Source: SCTD01 sp963784675 (GTDB taxonomy: Bacteria > Actinomycetota > Actinomycetes > Mycobacteriales > SCTD01). From it: 64,000 bases of DNA. Under the pieces are notes generated by a model. The model was not told the DNA's origin. It ran no database searches and saw nothing but the letters and a program-made list of their open reading frames with translations. A program made the position numbers and the translations under genes. Where the stretch lies: the NCBI GenBank assembly GCA_963784675.1, contig CAWASE010000014.1:186001-250000 (forward strand). Reading direction: 5' to 3'. Every line of letters begins with the position of its first letter. Position 1 is the first letter of the stretch. Below, piece by piece: positions 8,143 through 17,550 of the stretch.

Positions 8143-8149
8143 GAGCAGC

Positions 8150-10678
8150 GTGGGGGCCACCCCGGTCGCGCAGGCGCCGGTTCCGGAGTCACCCGGCATG
8201 CGCCGGGCCCTGGCGCGTGCGCGCGACGGCAAGTCGCTCGACGTCGACGAGGCCACCGTCCTGCTGGGCGCGCGGGGGACCGACCTCGACGCGCTGCTCG
8301 AGGTCGCGGGCGCCGTGCGCGACAAGGGGCTGGTGGATGCGGGTCGGCCCGGAGTCGTCACCTACAGCCGCAAGGTCTTCATCCCGCTCACCCGGCTGTG
8401 TCGCGACCGCTGTCACTACTGCACCTTCGCCACCACCCCGGGCCGCCTCGCGGCGCCGTTCCTGAGCCTGGACGAGGTCGTCGAGATCGCGCGCCAGGGC
8501 GCCGAGCTCGGCTGCAAGGAAGCGCTGTTCACCCTGGGCGACCGGCCCGAGGACCGTTGGGACGCCGCGCGCGCCTGGCTCGACGAGGCCGGCTACGACA
8601 GCACGCTCGCCTACGTGCGGGCCTGCGCGATCGCGGTGCTGGAGCGGACCGGGCTGCTCCCGCACCTGAACCCCGGTGTCATGACCTGGGCCGAGATCCA
8701 GCGCCTGAAGCCGGTGGCGCCCTCGATGGGGATGATGCTCGAGACCACCGCGGACGTGCCCGCGCACCGGGGCTCGCCGGACAAGGTCCCGGCCGTCCGG
8801 CTGCGCGTGCTGGAGGACGCCGGTCGGCACGCCGTCCCGTTCACGACCGGCCTGCTGGTGGGGATCGGCGAGACGCTGCGCGACCGCGCCGAGACCGTCT
8901 TCGCGATCCGTGCTGCGCACCGCCGGCACGGCCACGTGCAGGAGGTGATCGTCCAGAACTTCCGGGCCAAGGACGACACCGCGATGCGGGCGGCGCCCGA
9001 CGCCGACCTCGACGAGTACGCCGCCGCGATCGCCGTCACCCGGCTGGTGCTGGGCCCGCGGATGAGGGTGCAGGCCCCACCGAACCTCGTCGACCTGACC
9101 GAGACGGCGCTGCTGCTGCGGGCGGGCGTCGACGACTGGGGCGGCGTCTCCCCGCTGACCCCGGACCACGTGAACCCGGAGCGACCCTGGCCGCAGATCC
9201 AGGCGCTCGACGCCGCGACCGCGGCCGCCGGGATGACGCTGCGCGAGCGGCTGACCGCGCACCCGTCCTACCTCGCCGAGCCCTGGCTGGACCCCCGGCT
9301 GGCCCCGCACGTCGCCGCCCTGGCCGGTCCGGACGGTCTCGCCGCCGACGTGCGTCCGGTGGGGTTGCCGTGGCAGGAGCCGGACGGCGGGCTGGTCAGC
9401 ACCGGACGTACCGACCTGCACGCCACCGTCGACACGACCGGCCGCAGCCAGGACCGGCGCAGCGACTTCGACGACGTGTACGGCGACTGGCAGGCGGTGC
9501 GGGACAGCGTGCCCGTGACCGTCGCGCGCCCGGACAGCGACGTCGCCGCGGCGCTGCGCGTCGCCCGCGACGCCCCGGCGGCGCTGACGGCGGGCCAGGC
9601 GCTCGCGCTCATCACCGCCGACGGCGCCGACCTGGAGGCTGTCTGCGCGCTGGCGGACGACGTCCGCCGCGACACCGTGGGCGACGAGGTCACCTACGTG
9701 GTGAACCGGAACGTCAACTTCACCAACGTCTGCTACACGGGCTGTCGCTTCTGCGCGTTCGCCCAGCGGCGCACCGACGCCGACGCGTACACGTTGTCGC
9801 TGGAGGAGGTCGGAGCCCGGGCCCGCGAGGCCTGGGACGTCGGCGCGACCGAGATCTGCATGCAGGGCGGCATCGACCCGCAGCTGCCCGGTACCGCCTA
9901 CCTCGACCTCGCGCGCGCGGTGAAGCAGGCCGCGCCCGGCCTGCACCTGCACGCCTACAGCCCCATGGAGGTCGTCAACGGTGCGGCCCGGATGAGCGTG
10001 CCGATCGCCGAGTTCCTGCTCGCTGCGCGCGAGGCCGGGGTCGACAGCCTGCCCGGCACGGCGGCGGAGATCCTCGACGACGACGTCCGCTGGGTGCTCA
10101 CCAAGGGCAAGCTGCCGACCGCGCAGTGGATCGAGGTCGTGACGACCGCCCACCGGCTCGGCATCGCGACGACGAGCACGATGATGTACGGCCACGTCGA
10201 CCAGCCGCACCACTGGGTCGCCCACCTGCAGCTGCTGGCCCGGCTGCAGGGCGAGAGCGGCGGCTTCACCGAGTTCGTGCCGCTGCCCTTCGTGCACACC
10301 TCCGCGCCGATCTACCTGGCCGGGGTGGCCCGGCCGGGTCCGACGCTGCGCGACAACCGGGCGGTGCACGCCGTCGCCCGGCTGCTGCTGCACGGACGGA
10401 TCGACCACGTCCAGTGCTCGTGGGTGAAGCTCGGTCCGGAGCAGTGCGGACACGTGCTCGACGGTGGCGTCGACGACCTCGGCGGCACCCTGATGGAAGA
10501 GACCATCAGCCGGATGGCCGGCAGCCAGCACGGCTCGCGCAAGTCCGTCGAGGACCTCGAGGCCATGGTCCGGGCCGTCGGTCGGACGCCCCGTCAGCGC
10601 ACCACGACCTACGGCGCGGTCGACGCCGAGCGGCACGCTGCAGCGCGCCGGGACCGGCTCGCGCTCCCGCTGCTCTGA
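8150..10678 (+). CDS. fbiC: FbiC, FO synthase (7,8-didemethyl-8-hydroxy-5-deazariboflavin synthase)
   Basis: FbiC makes the deazaflavin FO from tyrosine and a ribityl-diaminouracil. It is a fusion of two radical-SAM enzymes (CofG then CofH), and both cluster motifs are visible: C-x3-C-x2-C at Cys84, Cys88 and Cys91 (LCRDRCHYCTF) and again at Cys528, Cys532 and Cys535 (VCYTGCRFCAF). The length of 842 residues fits the actinobacterial fusion. GTG 8150 is preferred over GTG 8129 or 8141 because a TAGCGT -10 element lies seven bases upstream and the N-terminus then matches the family length. It stands alone on the plus strand, about 2 kb from fbiAB, which lie on the other strand. Confidence 0.96.
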   Translation: MGATPVAQAPVPESPGMRRALARARDGKSLDVDEATVLLGARGTDLDALLEVAGAVRDKGLVDAGRPGVVTYSRKVFIPLTRLCRDRCHYCTFATTPGRLAAPFLSLDEVVEIARQGAELGCKEALFTLGDRPEDRWDAARAWLDEAGYDSTLAYVRACAIAVLERTGLLPHLNPGVMTWAEIQRLKPVAPSMGMMLETTADVPAHRGSPDKVPAVRLRVLEDAGRHAVPFTTGLLVGIGETLRDRAETVFAIRAAHRRHGHVQEVIVQNFRAKDDTAMRAAPDADLDEYAAAIAVTRLVLGPRMRVQAPPNLVDLTETALLLRAGVDDWGGVSPLTPDHVNPERPWPQIQALDAATAAAGMTLRERLTAHPSYLAEPWLDPRLAPHVAALAGPDGLAADVRPVGLPWQEPDGGLVSTGRTDLHATVDTTGRSQDRRSDFDDVYGDWQAVRDSVPVTVARPDSDVAAALRVARDAPAALTAGQALALITADGADLEAVCALADDVRRDTVGDEVTYVVNRNVNFTNVCYTGCRFCAFAQRRTDADAYTLSLEEVGARAREAWDVGATEICMQGGIDPQLPGTAYLDLARAVKQAAPGLHLHAYSPMEVVNGAARMSVPIAEFLLAAREAGVDSLPGTAAEILDDDVRWVLTKGKLPTAQWIEVVTTAHRLGIATTSTMMYGHVDQPHHWVAHLQLLARLQGESGGFTEFVPLPFVHTSAPIYLAGVARPGPTLRDNRAVHAVARLLLHGRIDHVQCSWVKLGPEQCGHVLDGGVDDLGGTLMEETISRMAGSQHGSRKSVEDLEAMVRAVGRTPRQRTTTYGAVDAERHAAARRDRLALPLL

Positions 10679-10817
10679 CCGGAGGCCGCGACCCGGCCCG
10701 GGATCCGCCGTCCCGAGCGGACGCAGGTCACCGACGAGGAGCCCGCTCGCCCTTACGCTGCGCCACAGGCGTGGCCCTCCCACGTCGATCCGAACCGCCG
10801 CGAGACGGAGAGTGGTC

Positions 10818-13800
10818 GTGAGCACCGCCGAGTACCCCGACGCCCTGACGCGCCGCATCGAGCAGCTCGCTGCCGCCGTGGAGGAGCCCGAGGGTGACAG
10901 CAGCGCGGCGTTGACCGCCCTGGTCGGGGCCCTGCGCGCGGAGATCGGCGGCGTGCGGGCCGAGCTCGGCGCGCTGCGCTCGGAGACCGGTGCGGTGCGC
11001 AGCGACCTCGACGGTCTGGGCGGCCGACTCACGGGATCGGTCGCCGCCAGCCGTACCGAGACCGGCACGCTGGTCCGCCGGGTGGCCGAGCTCGCCACCC
11101 GTGTCGACGGTGTCGGCGGTCGGGTCGACGACGTGCGGAACGGGCTGCCCAGCCTCACCAAGGAGCTGCGGGAGGGGCTGGACGCGCTCCCGACCAGGAC
11201 GACCGCCCGGCTGGACGAGCTGTCGGTCAGCCTGACCCGGCTGATGGACGAGCGCGCCGACGCGATCGCCGCCGACATCCACCGGACCATGGCGGGTGCG
11301 CTCGAGCGCGACGCACGCACGGCCGGCACGACCGCCACGGCGATGGAGGACGCCCGCGTCGCGCTGGAGTCGCGGCTGGCGATGCTGGAAGACACGTTGC
11401 ACGGCATGACCGAGCGGATCGAGGCGTTGTCCCGCGACGGCGCCAGCACGACCACCTCGCGGTTGGAGGAGCTCGCCGGCAGCGTCGGAGAGCTCGACCG
11501 CAGGATCGTCGACGACGGACGCGACAGCGCCGAGCTGCTCGTGGGTCGGCTGCGCGAGGTCACCGACACGCGCATGGGCGCGCTGGAAGCCAGCCTGTTC
11601 GACCGGCTCTCCGACGTGCTGCGCACGCGCCACGACGAGCTCCGCGTCGAGGTGCTCGGGGCGCTGGAGAGCGCGCGGGAGGACGCGGCCGGCGAGCGCG
11701 AACGGGTGCAGGAGCTCGAGGAGGCTCTGCGCGGCGCGCTGGCCGGCCTCGGCGGCGCTCTTGACCGCTCGCTCACCGGACTCGGCACCTCCGTCACGGC
11801 GGCGCTGACCGAGGCCGGCGAGCGCCACGACCGCGGCCTGGTCGCACTGCACGAGCGGCTGGACGATGCCGTCGGCACGCTGGCGACCGCGGCGGCGGAG
11901 CGGGACCAGGCCCAGACCGTGCGGCTGGGCGAGCTGCAGGTCGCCGTCGAGCGGCGCCTGGACCAGGTTCGCGGTCAGGTCAGCACCGGGATGACCGCGC
12001 TGCGCGGTGACGTCGGCACCGAGCTCGGACAGCTCGCTCCCCGCATCGACGAGCTCGCGGTCGCCGGTTCGGCGCAGGCCGAGGCGGTCCGGGTCCTGCG
12101 CACCGACGTCGTCGGGACCGTCAGCGACGTGAGCGACCGGCTGCTGACCGCAGGCAGCGACAACGCCGAGGTGCTGCGGGGCGCGATGACCGACACGCGT
12201 GGCGAGATCGCCGCGCTCACCCGCGCGCTGCGCAAGGACCTGCTGGACCGGATCGAGGAGAAGTACGCGCACGTCGCCGACCGGCTCGCGGAGGCCGTCA
12301 CGCAGGCCGAGACGGCGACGAGCGCCGGGCGCGGCGTGAGCGAGCACGTCGCCGGTCTGCTGCAGCTGTCCGAGGAGCTGCGGCTCTCGGTCGGGCGCAC
12401 GCGGGACGACGTCCTGACGGCCACCGACGGGCTGCAGCAGCGGCTGGTGGAGCAGGCGGACACCCGGGACCAGGCGAGCGCCGCCCGGCTGGAGGGGGCG
12501 GTCGGTGACCTCGGCCAGCGGCTGGAGCAGCTCGCCGGCAGCGTGGACGGTCGGGTCGGCGCGCTGGACACGTCCGTCTCGGACCGGGTGGGCGCGCTGG
12601 ACGCGGCCCTGGCCGAACGGCTGGGCCTGCTCGACGCGGCCCTGAGCGAGACGTTGCGCGGGCTCACCGTCGGGCTCACCGGGCAGGTCGAGGGCTTGCG
12701 TGCAGGGCTCGACGAACGGGTGGGCGTGCTCACCGAGCGGGTCGCCGCGAGCACCGACAGCACGCGCGAGAGCGCCGACCGCGTGGCCACCCTGGTCGGG
12801 GTCACCGAGGCGGTGCGGGAGGACGTCGTCGAGGCCGGCCGTGACCTGCGGGCCGAGCTGCTGACCCGCAGCGGCGACCAGCTGGCCGGCCTGGCCGAGA
12901 AGCTGCGCGAGCTCGACACGGTCGTCGACGAGAGCAGCGCGGCCGTCGCCGAACGGATCGACGCCCTCGAGGGTGCCGTGACGCGGGGCACGGCCGGCCA
13001 GGAGCAGGTGACAGCCGGGCTGGCCGGGATCGACACGAGCACGCGTGAGCTCACCGAGACCGTCGCCGGCTTCCGCACCGAGTGGCCGACCCGCACCTTC
13101 GAGGTCGTCCAGGGGGCGAAGGCGGTCGCCGAGGGGGTCGTGGGCGAGGTCCGCAACGAGGTGCGCGCCCAGCTGGAGCAGATCCAGGCCGAGCTCGAGC
13201 GAGCCGTGGTCGAGGTCAGCGGAGCCGGTGAGGGGCTGCGCGGCGGTACCGCCCGGCTGACCCGCGCCGGTCAGGTGCTCGTCGCCTACCTCGAACAGCG
13301 TGACCTGCTGCTGGAGGCCGAGCGCGACCGCACCCTGCACGAGGTGCTCGACGCGTTCGCTGCCGGGCTGTCGGCCAAGGACCGCACGGCGCTGTCCGGC
13401 CGCGTGTCCGACGCCGTCGCGCGGCGCCGCGACGCCAGGGACGCCGAACGCTTCCGCAGCGCTGCCGGGGTGACCGGCTCGCCGACCGCCGACCTGCCCG
13501 ACGAGGTCCGCGACCTGGTGCCCGGTGCGGAACCGGGCGAGGTCGACCAGACGCAGCCGGCTCCGGTCGAGACGGCCCCGGTCGACGCTGCGCCCGACGC
13601 CCGAGCGGCCGAGGGCGCACCGGTCGCAGGCCGGGCACGGCCCGCCTCCCGCCCGGCGGCGTCGGTGGCGCCGCGGCCACCGTCGACGGGGGTCACCGCC
13701 GATCCGGAGCCCAGCAAGGACGTCGCGCCGGACGACGACGCGCCGACCGTCCAGGTCGCCGAGGCCGCCCGTCCGACGGCCGCCGCGCGAACGAAGGCGC

Positions 13801-14339
13801 CCGCGAAGGCACGGGCCGAGACGCCTGCGAAGGAACGCACCACAGCGCCCGCGAAGGCAAAGGCCGAAACGCCCGTGAAGGCGCGGACCAAGGCGCCCGC
13901 GAAGGCGCGGACCAAGGCACCTGCCCCGGACGAGGCACAGCCTGCCGCCGGCCCCCCGGCCCGTGCGCCCCGCAGCACCAGGACCGCGGCCGCGAGCCGG
14001 GCCGGCGAGGGACAGCCCAAGGGGCGGTCCGCGCGCGGGCGCCTGGCGGCGATGCCCGAGGTCCCGAGCGTCGACCGGGCCCTGGCCGCGGCGGCGTCCG
14101 ACCCTGAGCAGTCCGCGGACCCCACGACCGAGACGTCCGACGCCGACCCCACGCGGCGCGAGGTCCCGGAGCAGCCCTCCGACGCCGGCGCGGGCTCGTG
14201 GGCAGCCGCACCGTCAACCTCCGCGGACGGCCCGGCGACGACGGAGGCGAGCTGGGCGAGCCGTCCGGCCGAACCGTCGGCGCAGGACGGGACCGACGAC
14301 GACCTCAGCGTCCGCAGGTTGTTCCGCCGCAAGAAGTAG
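10818..14339 (+). CDS. very long coiled-coil protein with K-A-P repeat tail
   Basis: The 1173-residue protein is nearly all heptad-rich helix from about 10 to 840: repeats such as VRAELGALRSETGAVRSD, L-A-T-R-V-D-G-V-G-G-R and GALDTSVSDRVGALD, with few aromatic residues and many Glu/Arg/Leu. From about 900 it becomes a low-complexity Pro/Ala/Lys tail with K-A-P-A-K-A repeats, ending in R-R-L-F-R-R-K-K. There is no signal peptide and no membrane segment. The start is GTG 10818, seven bases after GGAG. The shape recalls polar or cytoskeletal scaffold proteins such as Scy/FilP, and the basic repeats could bind DNA or an acidic surface; neither role is shown. It follows fbiC after 139 bases. Confidence 0.8.
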   Translation: MSTAEYPDALTRRIEQLAAAVEEPEGDSSAALTALVGALRAEIGGVRAELGALRSETGAVRSDLDGLGGRLTGSVAASRTETGTLVRRVAELATRVDGVGGRVDDVRNGLPSLTKELREGLDALPTRTTARLDELSVSLTRLMDERADAIAADIHRTMAGALERDARTAGTTATAMEDARVALESRLAMLEDTLHGMTERIEALSRDGASTTTSRLEELAGSVGELDRRIVDDGRDSAELLVGRLREVTDTRMGALEASLFDRLSDVLRTRHDELRVEVLGALESAREDAAGERERVQELEEALRGALAGLGGALDRSLTGLGTSVTAALTEAGERHDRGLVALHERLDDAVGTLATAAAERDQAQTVRLGELQVAVERRLDQVRGQVSTGMTALRGDVGTELGQLAPRIDELAVAGSAQAEAVRVLRTDVVGTVSDVSDRLLTAGSDNAEVLRGAMTDTRGEIAALTRALRKDLLDRIEEKYAHVADRLAEAVTQAETATSAGRGVSEHVAGLLQLSEELRLSVGRTRDDVLTATDGLQQRLVEQADTRDQASAARLEGAVGDLGQRLEQLAGSVDGRVGALDTSVSDRVGALDAALAERLGLLDAALSETLRGLTVGLTGQVEGLRAGLDERVGVLTERVAASTDSTRESADRVATLVGVTEAVREDVVEAGRDLRAELLTRSGDQLAGLAEKLRELDTVVDESSAAVAERIDALEGAVTRGTAGQEQVTAGLAGIDTSTRELTETVAGFRTEWPTRTFEVVQGAKAVAEGVVGEVRNEVRAQLEQIQAELERAVVEVSGAGEGLRGGTARLTRAGQVLVAYLEQRDLLLEAERDRTLHEVLDAFAAGLSAKDRTALSGRVSDAVARRRDARDAERFRSAAGVTGSPTADLPDEVRDLVPGAEPGEVDQTQPAPVETAPVDAAPDARAAEGAPVAGRARPASRPAASVAPRPPSTGVTADPEPSKDVAPDDDAPTVQVAEAARPTAAARTKAPAKARAETPAKERTTAPAKAKAETPVKARTKAPAKARTKAPAPDEAQPAAGPPARAPRSTRTAAASRAGEGQPKGRSARGRLAAMPEVPSVDRALAAAASDPEQSADPTTETSDADPTRREVPEQPSDAGAGSWAAAPSTSADGPATTEASWASRPAEPSAQDGTDDDLSVRRLFRRKK
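13793..13926 (+). repeat. K-A-P-A-K-A coding repeat
   Basis: Imperfect tandem units of about 12-36 bases built on aag-gcg-ccc-gcg encode alternating K-A-P-A-K-A, E-T-P-A-K and T-K-A-P in the tail of the coiled-coil protein. The pattern resembles the lysine-alanine-proline tails of histone H1-like and HupB proteins. The reading frame is kept throughout. Confidence 0.7.
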
Positions 14340-14377
14340 CCGGCAGCGGTGGCGGGCCGCTGGTGCGACCGAGCCAC

Positions 14378-14406
14378 TTGACGTGCGCGTCCTACACGCG
14401 TGTAAT
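14378..14406 (+). promoter_or_regulatory. whiB2 promoter with palindrome over the -10
   Basis: TTGACG (14378-14383), a 17-base gap and TGTAAT (14401-14406) make the best -35/-10 pair in the window. A perfect palindrome TACACGCGTGTA (14393-14404) covers most of the -10, where a repressor would block it. The predicted transcript would have an untranslated leader of about 126 bases before ATG 14539. Confidence 0.6.
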
Positions 14407-14538
14407 TCACCCCGTGTCCTTCCCCTCGCACAGCCGACGAGCCGTCCCTCGACCAGGTGCCGGCCCCGTCCTGTGCGCAGACACCCTCTGCCGGCCGGCC
14501 TCCGCCGTCCGGCCCGGTGACCGGTCTTGGGAGAACAG

Positions 14539-14805
14539 ATGAGCGAGATGCTCCAGCTGACCGTGGTGGGCAACGACGAGACGGCGATGCTCGCGTGGCA
14601 GGAGCAGGCCCTGTGCGCGCAGACCGACCCGGAGGCGTTCTTCCCTGAGAAGGGCGGCTCGACCCGCGAGGCCAAGCGCATCTGCGTCGGCTGCGACGTG
14701 AAGGGCGACTGCCTGGAGTACGCGCTGGGCCAGGACGAGCGCTTCGGCATCTGGGGCGGCATGTCTGAGCGCGAGCGCCGCCGGCTCAAGCGGGGCGTGG
14801 GCTGA
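14539..14805 (+). CDS. whiB2: WhiB-family iron-sulfur transcription factor (WhiB2/WhmD type)
   Basis: The 88-residue protein has all WhiB hallmarks: four cluster cysteines at 26, 49, 52 and 58 (C-x22-C-x2-C-x5-C), the turn GIWGGMSERERRRLKR, and a basic C-terminus for DNA binding. WhiB2-type proteins bind a [4Fe-4S] cluster, interact with the housekeeping sigma factor and control septation. Position between the fbi genes and the DUF3499/manB block matches whiB2 in M. tuberculosis. ATG 14539 follows GGGAG at 14529-14533; an upstream in-frame ATG at 14527 would overlap that site and is rejected. Confidence 0.95.
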   Translation: MSEMLQLTVVGNDETAMLAWQEQALCAQTDPEAFFPEKGGSTREAKRICVGCDVKGDCLEYALGQDERFGIWGGMSERERRRLKRGVG

Positions 14806-14873
14806 GCCGCACGGCACGGCTCGACCGGCCGGCCGCATAGACGCACGGACCGACGGCCTGCCTGCACGACGAC

Positions 14874-14879
14874 TAGCGT
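14874..14879 (+). promoter_or_regulatory. -10 element of glycosyltransferase gene
   Basis: TAGCGT ends eight bases before GTG 14888, consistent with a leaderless transcript. No convincing -35 is seen. Confidence 0.4.
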
Positions 14880-14887
14880 CGAGGCTC

Positions 14888-17550
14888 GTGCCGCCCCCTC
14901 CCGCCCGGGTCACCGCGGTGCTCGTCAGCCATGACGGTGACCGGTGGTTGGCCGAGGTCGTGGCGGCCGTGGCGGCCCAGACCGTGGCTCCCGACACGGT
15001 GCTGTGCGCCGACACCGGCAGCCGCGACGCCAGCGCGCTGACCCTGCGCGCCGCCTTCGGCGACGTCGTCCCGCTCCCTCGCTCCACCGGCTTCGGGGCG
15101 GCCGTCGCGGCCGCGCTGGCGCAGCACCCCGGCACGGCCGCGGCCGGTACGGACTGGGTCTGGCTGCTCCACGACGACTGCGCGCCGGACCCCGGCGCCC
15201 TCGCGGCTCTGCTCGCGTTCGCCGGTCAGCACCCGTCGGCGGCGCTGCTCGGGCCCAAGGTCGTCGACTGGGACGAGCCCAAGGTGCTCGTCGAGGCGGG
15301 TGTCAGCACCGATCTGGCAGGCCGCCGGTACACCGGCCTGGAGCAGCGCGAGTACGACCAGGGTCAGCGCGACGAGTCCCGCGACGTGCTGGCCGTCGGC
15401 ACGGCCGGCGCGTTGGTGCGTCGCGACGTCTGGGACGCCTTGGGCGGGCTCGACCCGACCTTCGCGCTGTTCCGGGACGACCTCGACCTCGGCTGGCGGG
15501 TGAACGCCGCCGGCCACCGCGTCGTGCTCGTCCCGGCGGCGCGGGTGCGGCACGCGCGCGCGGCCACCACCGGACGACGGGTGGCCGACGCGGCGCCCGG
15601 ACGCGTGACCGGGACCGACCGGGAGCACGCGCTGCTGGTGCTGCTGGCGCACGCTCCACGCACGCTGCTGCTGCCGCGGGCGCTCCGCCTGCTCGTCGGT
15701 TGTCTGCTGCGCACCCTGCTGCTGCTGGGCGGCCGTCGCCCGCGCGAGGCCTGGGACGAGCTGCCGCCGCCGGTGCGGTGGTCAGCCGCCCCCGCCGGCT
15801 CGCGGGGCTCCGTAGCGCGCGCCGCCGGGCACGCGTCCGCCCGCCGGGCGAGGTGCGGCCGCTGCTGGCCACCGGCACCGAGCGCTGGCGGGCGGGCGCC
15901 GCTGCGCTGTCGGCCCGCCGCCACGCCGCCGGGGCCGGCGCGCCACCCCCACCGGCCAGGCCGTGGCCGCTGCGCCCCGAGGTGCTGCTGGCGGGCGGGC
16001 TGGTGCTGCTGACGCTGGTGGCCGAGCGCGCGCTGTTCGGCCGGGGGAGCCTGGCGGGCGGCGCGCTGCTGCCCGCACCCGCGGGAGCGAGCGACCTGTG
16101 GGCGGCCTTCGGGCGCGACGGCGGCACCCCCGACCTCGCGGCGCTGGCGCTGCTGGCCACCGGGCTGCTCGGCCACGCGCCGTGGGCGGTCGACGCGCTG
16201 CTGCTGGCCGGCGTACCGCTGGCCGGGCTGTCCGCCTACCGCGCCCTCCGCGGGTTGGTCGTCGCCCCCGCGCTGCGCGTCTGGGGAGCGTTGACCTGGG
16301 CGCTGCTGCCGGTCGCGACGGGGGCCGTCGCGCAGGGCCGGCTGGACGCCGCCGCGGGGCAGGTGTCGGTGCCGCTGCTGATGGCGGCCGGCTACCGGGT
16401 GCTGGCGCACGACCCCCGCGTCGTCGGCTGGTCGCGGGCCTGGGCGCTCGGGCTCGGGCTGTTGGTCGCCGGGGCGCTGGCGCCGGCCCTGTGGCCGGCG
16501 GCGGTGCTGCTGCTGCTCGCGCCGGCTGCGGTGCTGGCCCGTGCCGGCCGGGGCACAGGACGGTCCCGCCGCGCGCTGGCCGCCCTGATCGCCGTCACCG
16601 TCCCCGCCCTGGTCCTGCTGCCCGGCCCGGCCGCCGGCGCCGTCCGGGCCGCGCTGGACGTCCCCACCTCCGACGCCTGGCGGCTGCTGCTGCTCTCGCC
16701 GGGAGGCGCCGGGCTGCCTCCGGCCCTGCTGGTGGTCGGCCTGCCGCTGGCCGCGCTGGCCGCGCTGCTGCCCGACGCCACCGCCCGCACCGCCGCCGTG
16801 GGCTGGGGGGTGGCGCTGACCGGCCTGGCCTACGCGTTGCTGGCCCCGGTCGCCGGGTTGCAGGTGCTGGCCGCCGGGCTGCTCGTCGCGGCGCTGACCG
16901 GCGCGCAGGGCCTGTCGGTCGGGCTGTCCCGCAGCGCCTTCGGCTGGCGCCAGGTGACGTCCACGCTGGTCGTGCTCGCCGCCGCGGTCGTGCCCGCCGT
17001 CTGCGCGGTGGCCTGGACGCTGCGCGGCGCCGACGGCCCGCTGCACCGCGCCGTGCCGCTCGCCGTCCCCGCCTTCGTCCAGGACGACCTGCAGCGGGGC
17101 GGCGGACAGGTGCTGGTGGTCCGCTCCGTCGGCGTCGACGCCGAGTGGGCCGTCGTGGGGGCGGACGGCGCGCGACTGGGCCGGCGTCCGCCGCGCGACG
17201 CCGAGCAGGACCGGGCCGTGACGGACGTCCTCACGGCACGGGGCAGCCCCGCCGCTGCCACGCTCGCCGCCCGCGACGTCCGCTACGTCGTGCTGCGCGA
17301 GGCGCTGGACGGACCACTGACGGCGGCGCTGGACGCCCAGCCGGGGCTGGCCCGGCGTCCGGGCGGGCCGCCGCTGGTGTGGGAGCTGACGGCGGCGCCT
17401 GCCGGTGACGTCCCTGTCGCGGCGGGCCGGCGGAGCCGACCGCTGCTGCTCGGACAGCTGGCCGCCCTGCTGGGCGTGCTGGTGCTGGGCGCACCTGGCG
17501 CCCGCCCTCGCCGCGGCCTGGAACCGGTAGCGCGCGGGGTCCCCGGATGA
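14888..17550 (+). CDS. GT2 glycosyltransferase with polytopic membrane C-terminus, one frame break
   Basis: Residues 1 to about 300 are a GT-A family 2 transferase: VTAVLVSHDGDRWLAEVV, DTGSRDAS, the metal-binding W-L-L-H-D-D-C, AVGTAGALVRRDVWDALGG and FRDDLDLGWR. It is related to rhamnosyl/galactofuranosyl-type enzymes. After DELPPPVRW near 15775 the frame breaks, and the protein continues one frame over as SRPRRLAGLRSARRRAR, then many hydrophobic segments (about 12) to a TGA at 17550. One missing base at about 15775-15783 restores 887 residues. The C-terminal half is probably membrane-embedded with a short extracytoplasmic domain. It overlaps the DUF5719 gene by ATGA. Acceptor and sugar are unknown; envelope glycan work is inferred from neighbours. 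Confidence 0.82.

Noticed and set aside
8189..11878. A 1229-codon open frame on the minus strand opposite fbiC and the coiled-coil gene
   Set aside because: Its Arg/Val/Gly-rich translation has no motifs and mirrors the codon pattern of two clear plus-strand genes; it is an effect of high G+C content.
10728..13340. An 870-codon minus-strand open frame opposite the coiled-coil gene
   Set aside because: It is an antisense shadow of a heptad-repeat gene; no start site or family motif supports it.
13793..13926. Separate histone H1-like gene
   Set aside because: The K-A-P repeats are in frame with and part of the long coiled-coil protein, with no start signal of their own.
15775..15783. Programmed ribosomal frameshift in the glycosyltransferase gene
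   Set aside because: No slippery heptamer or downstream pseudoknot is evident, and similar breaks occur in many unrelated genes here.
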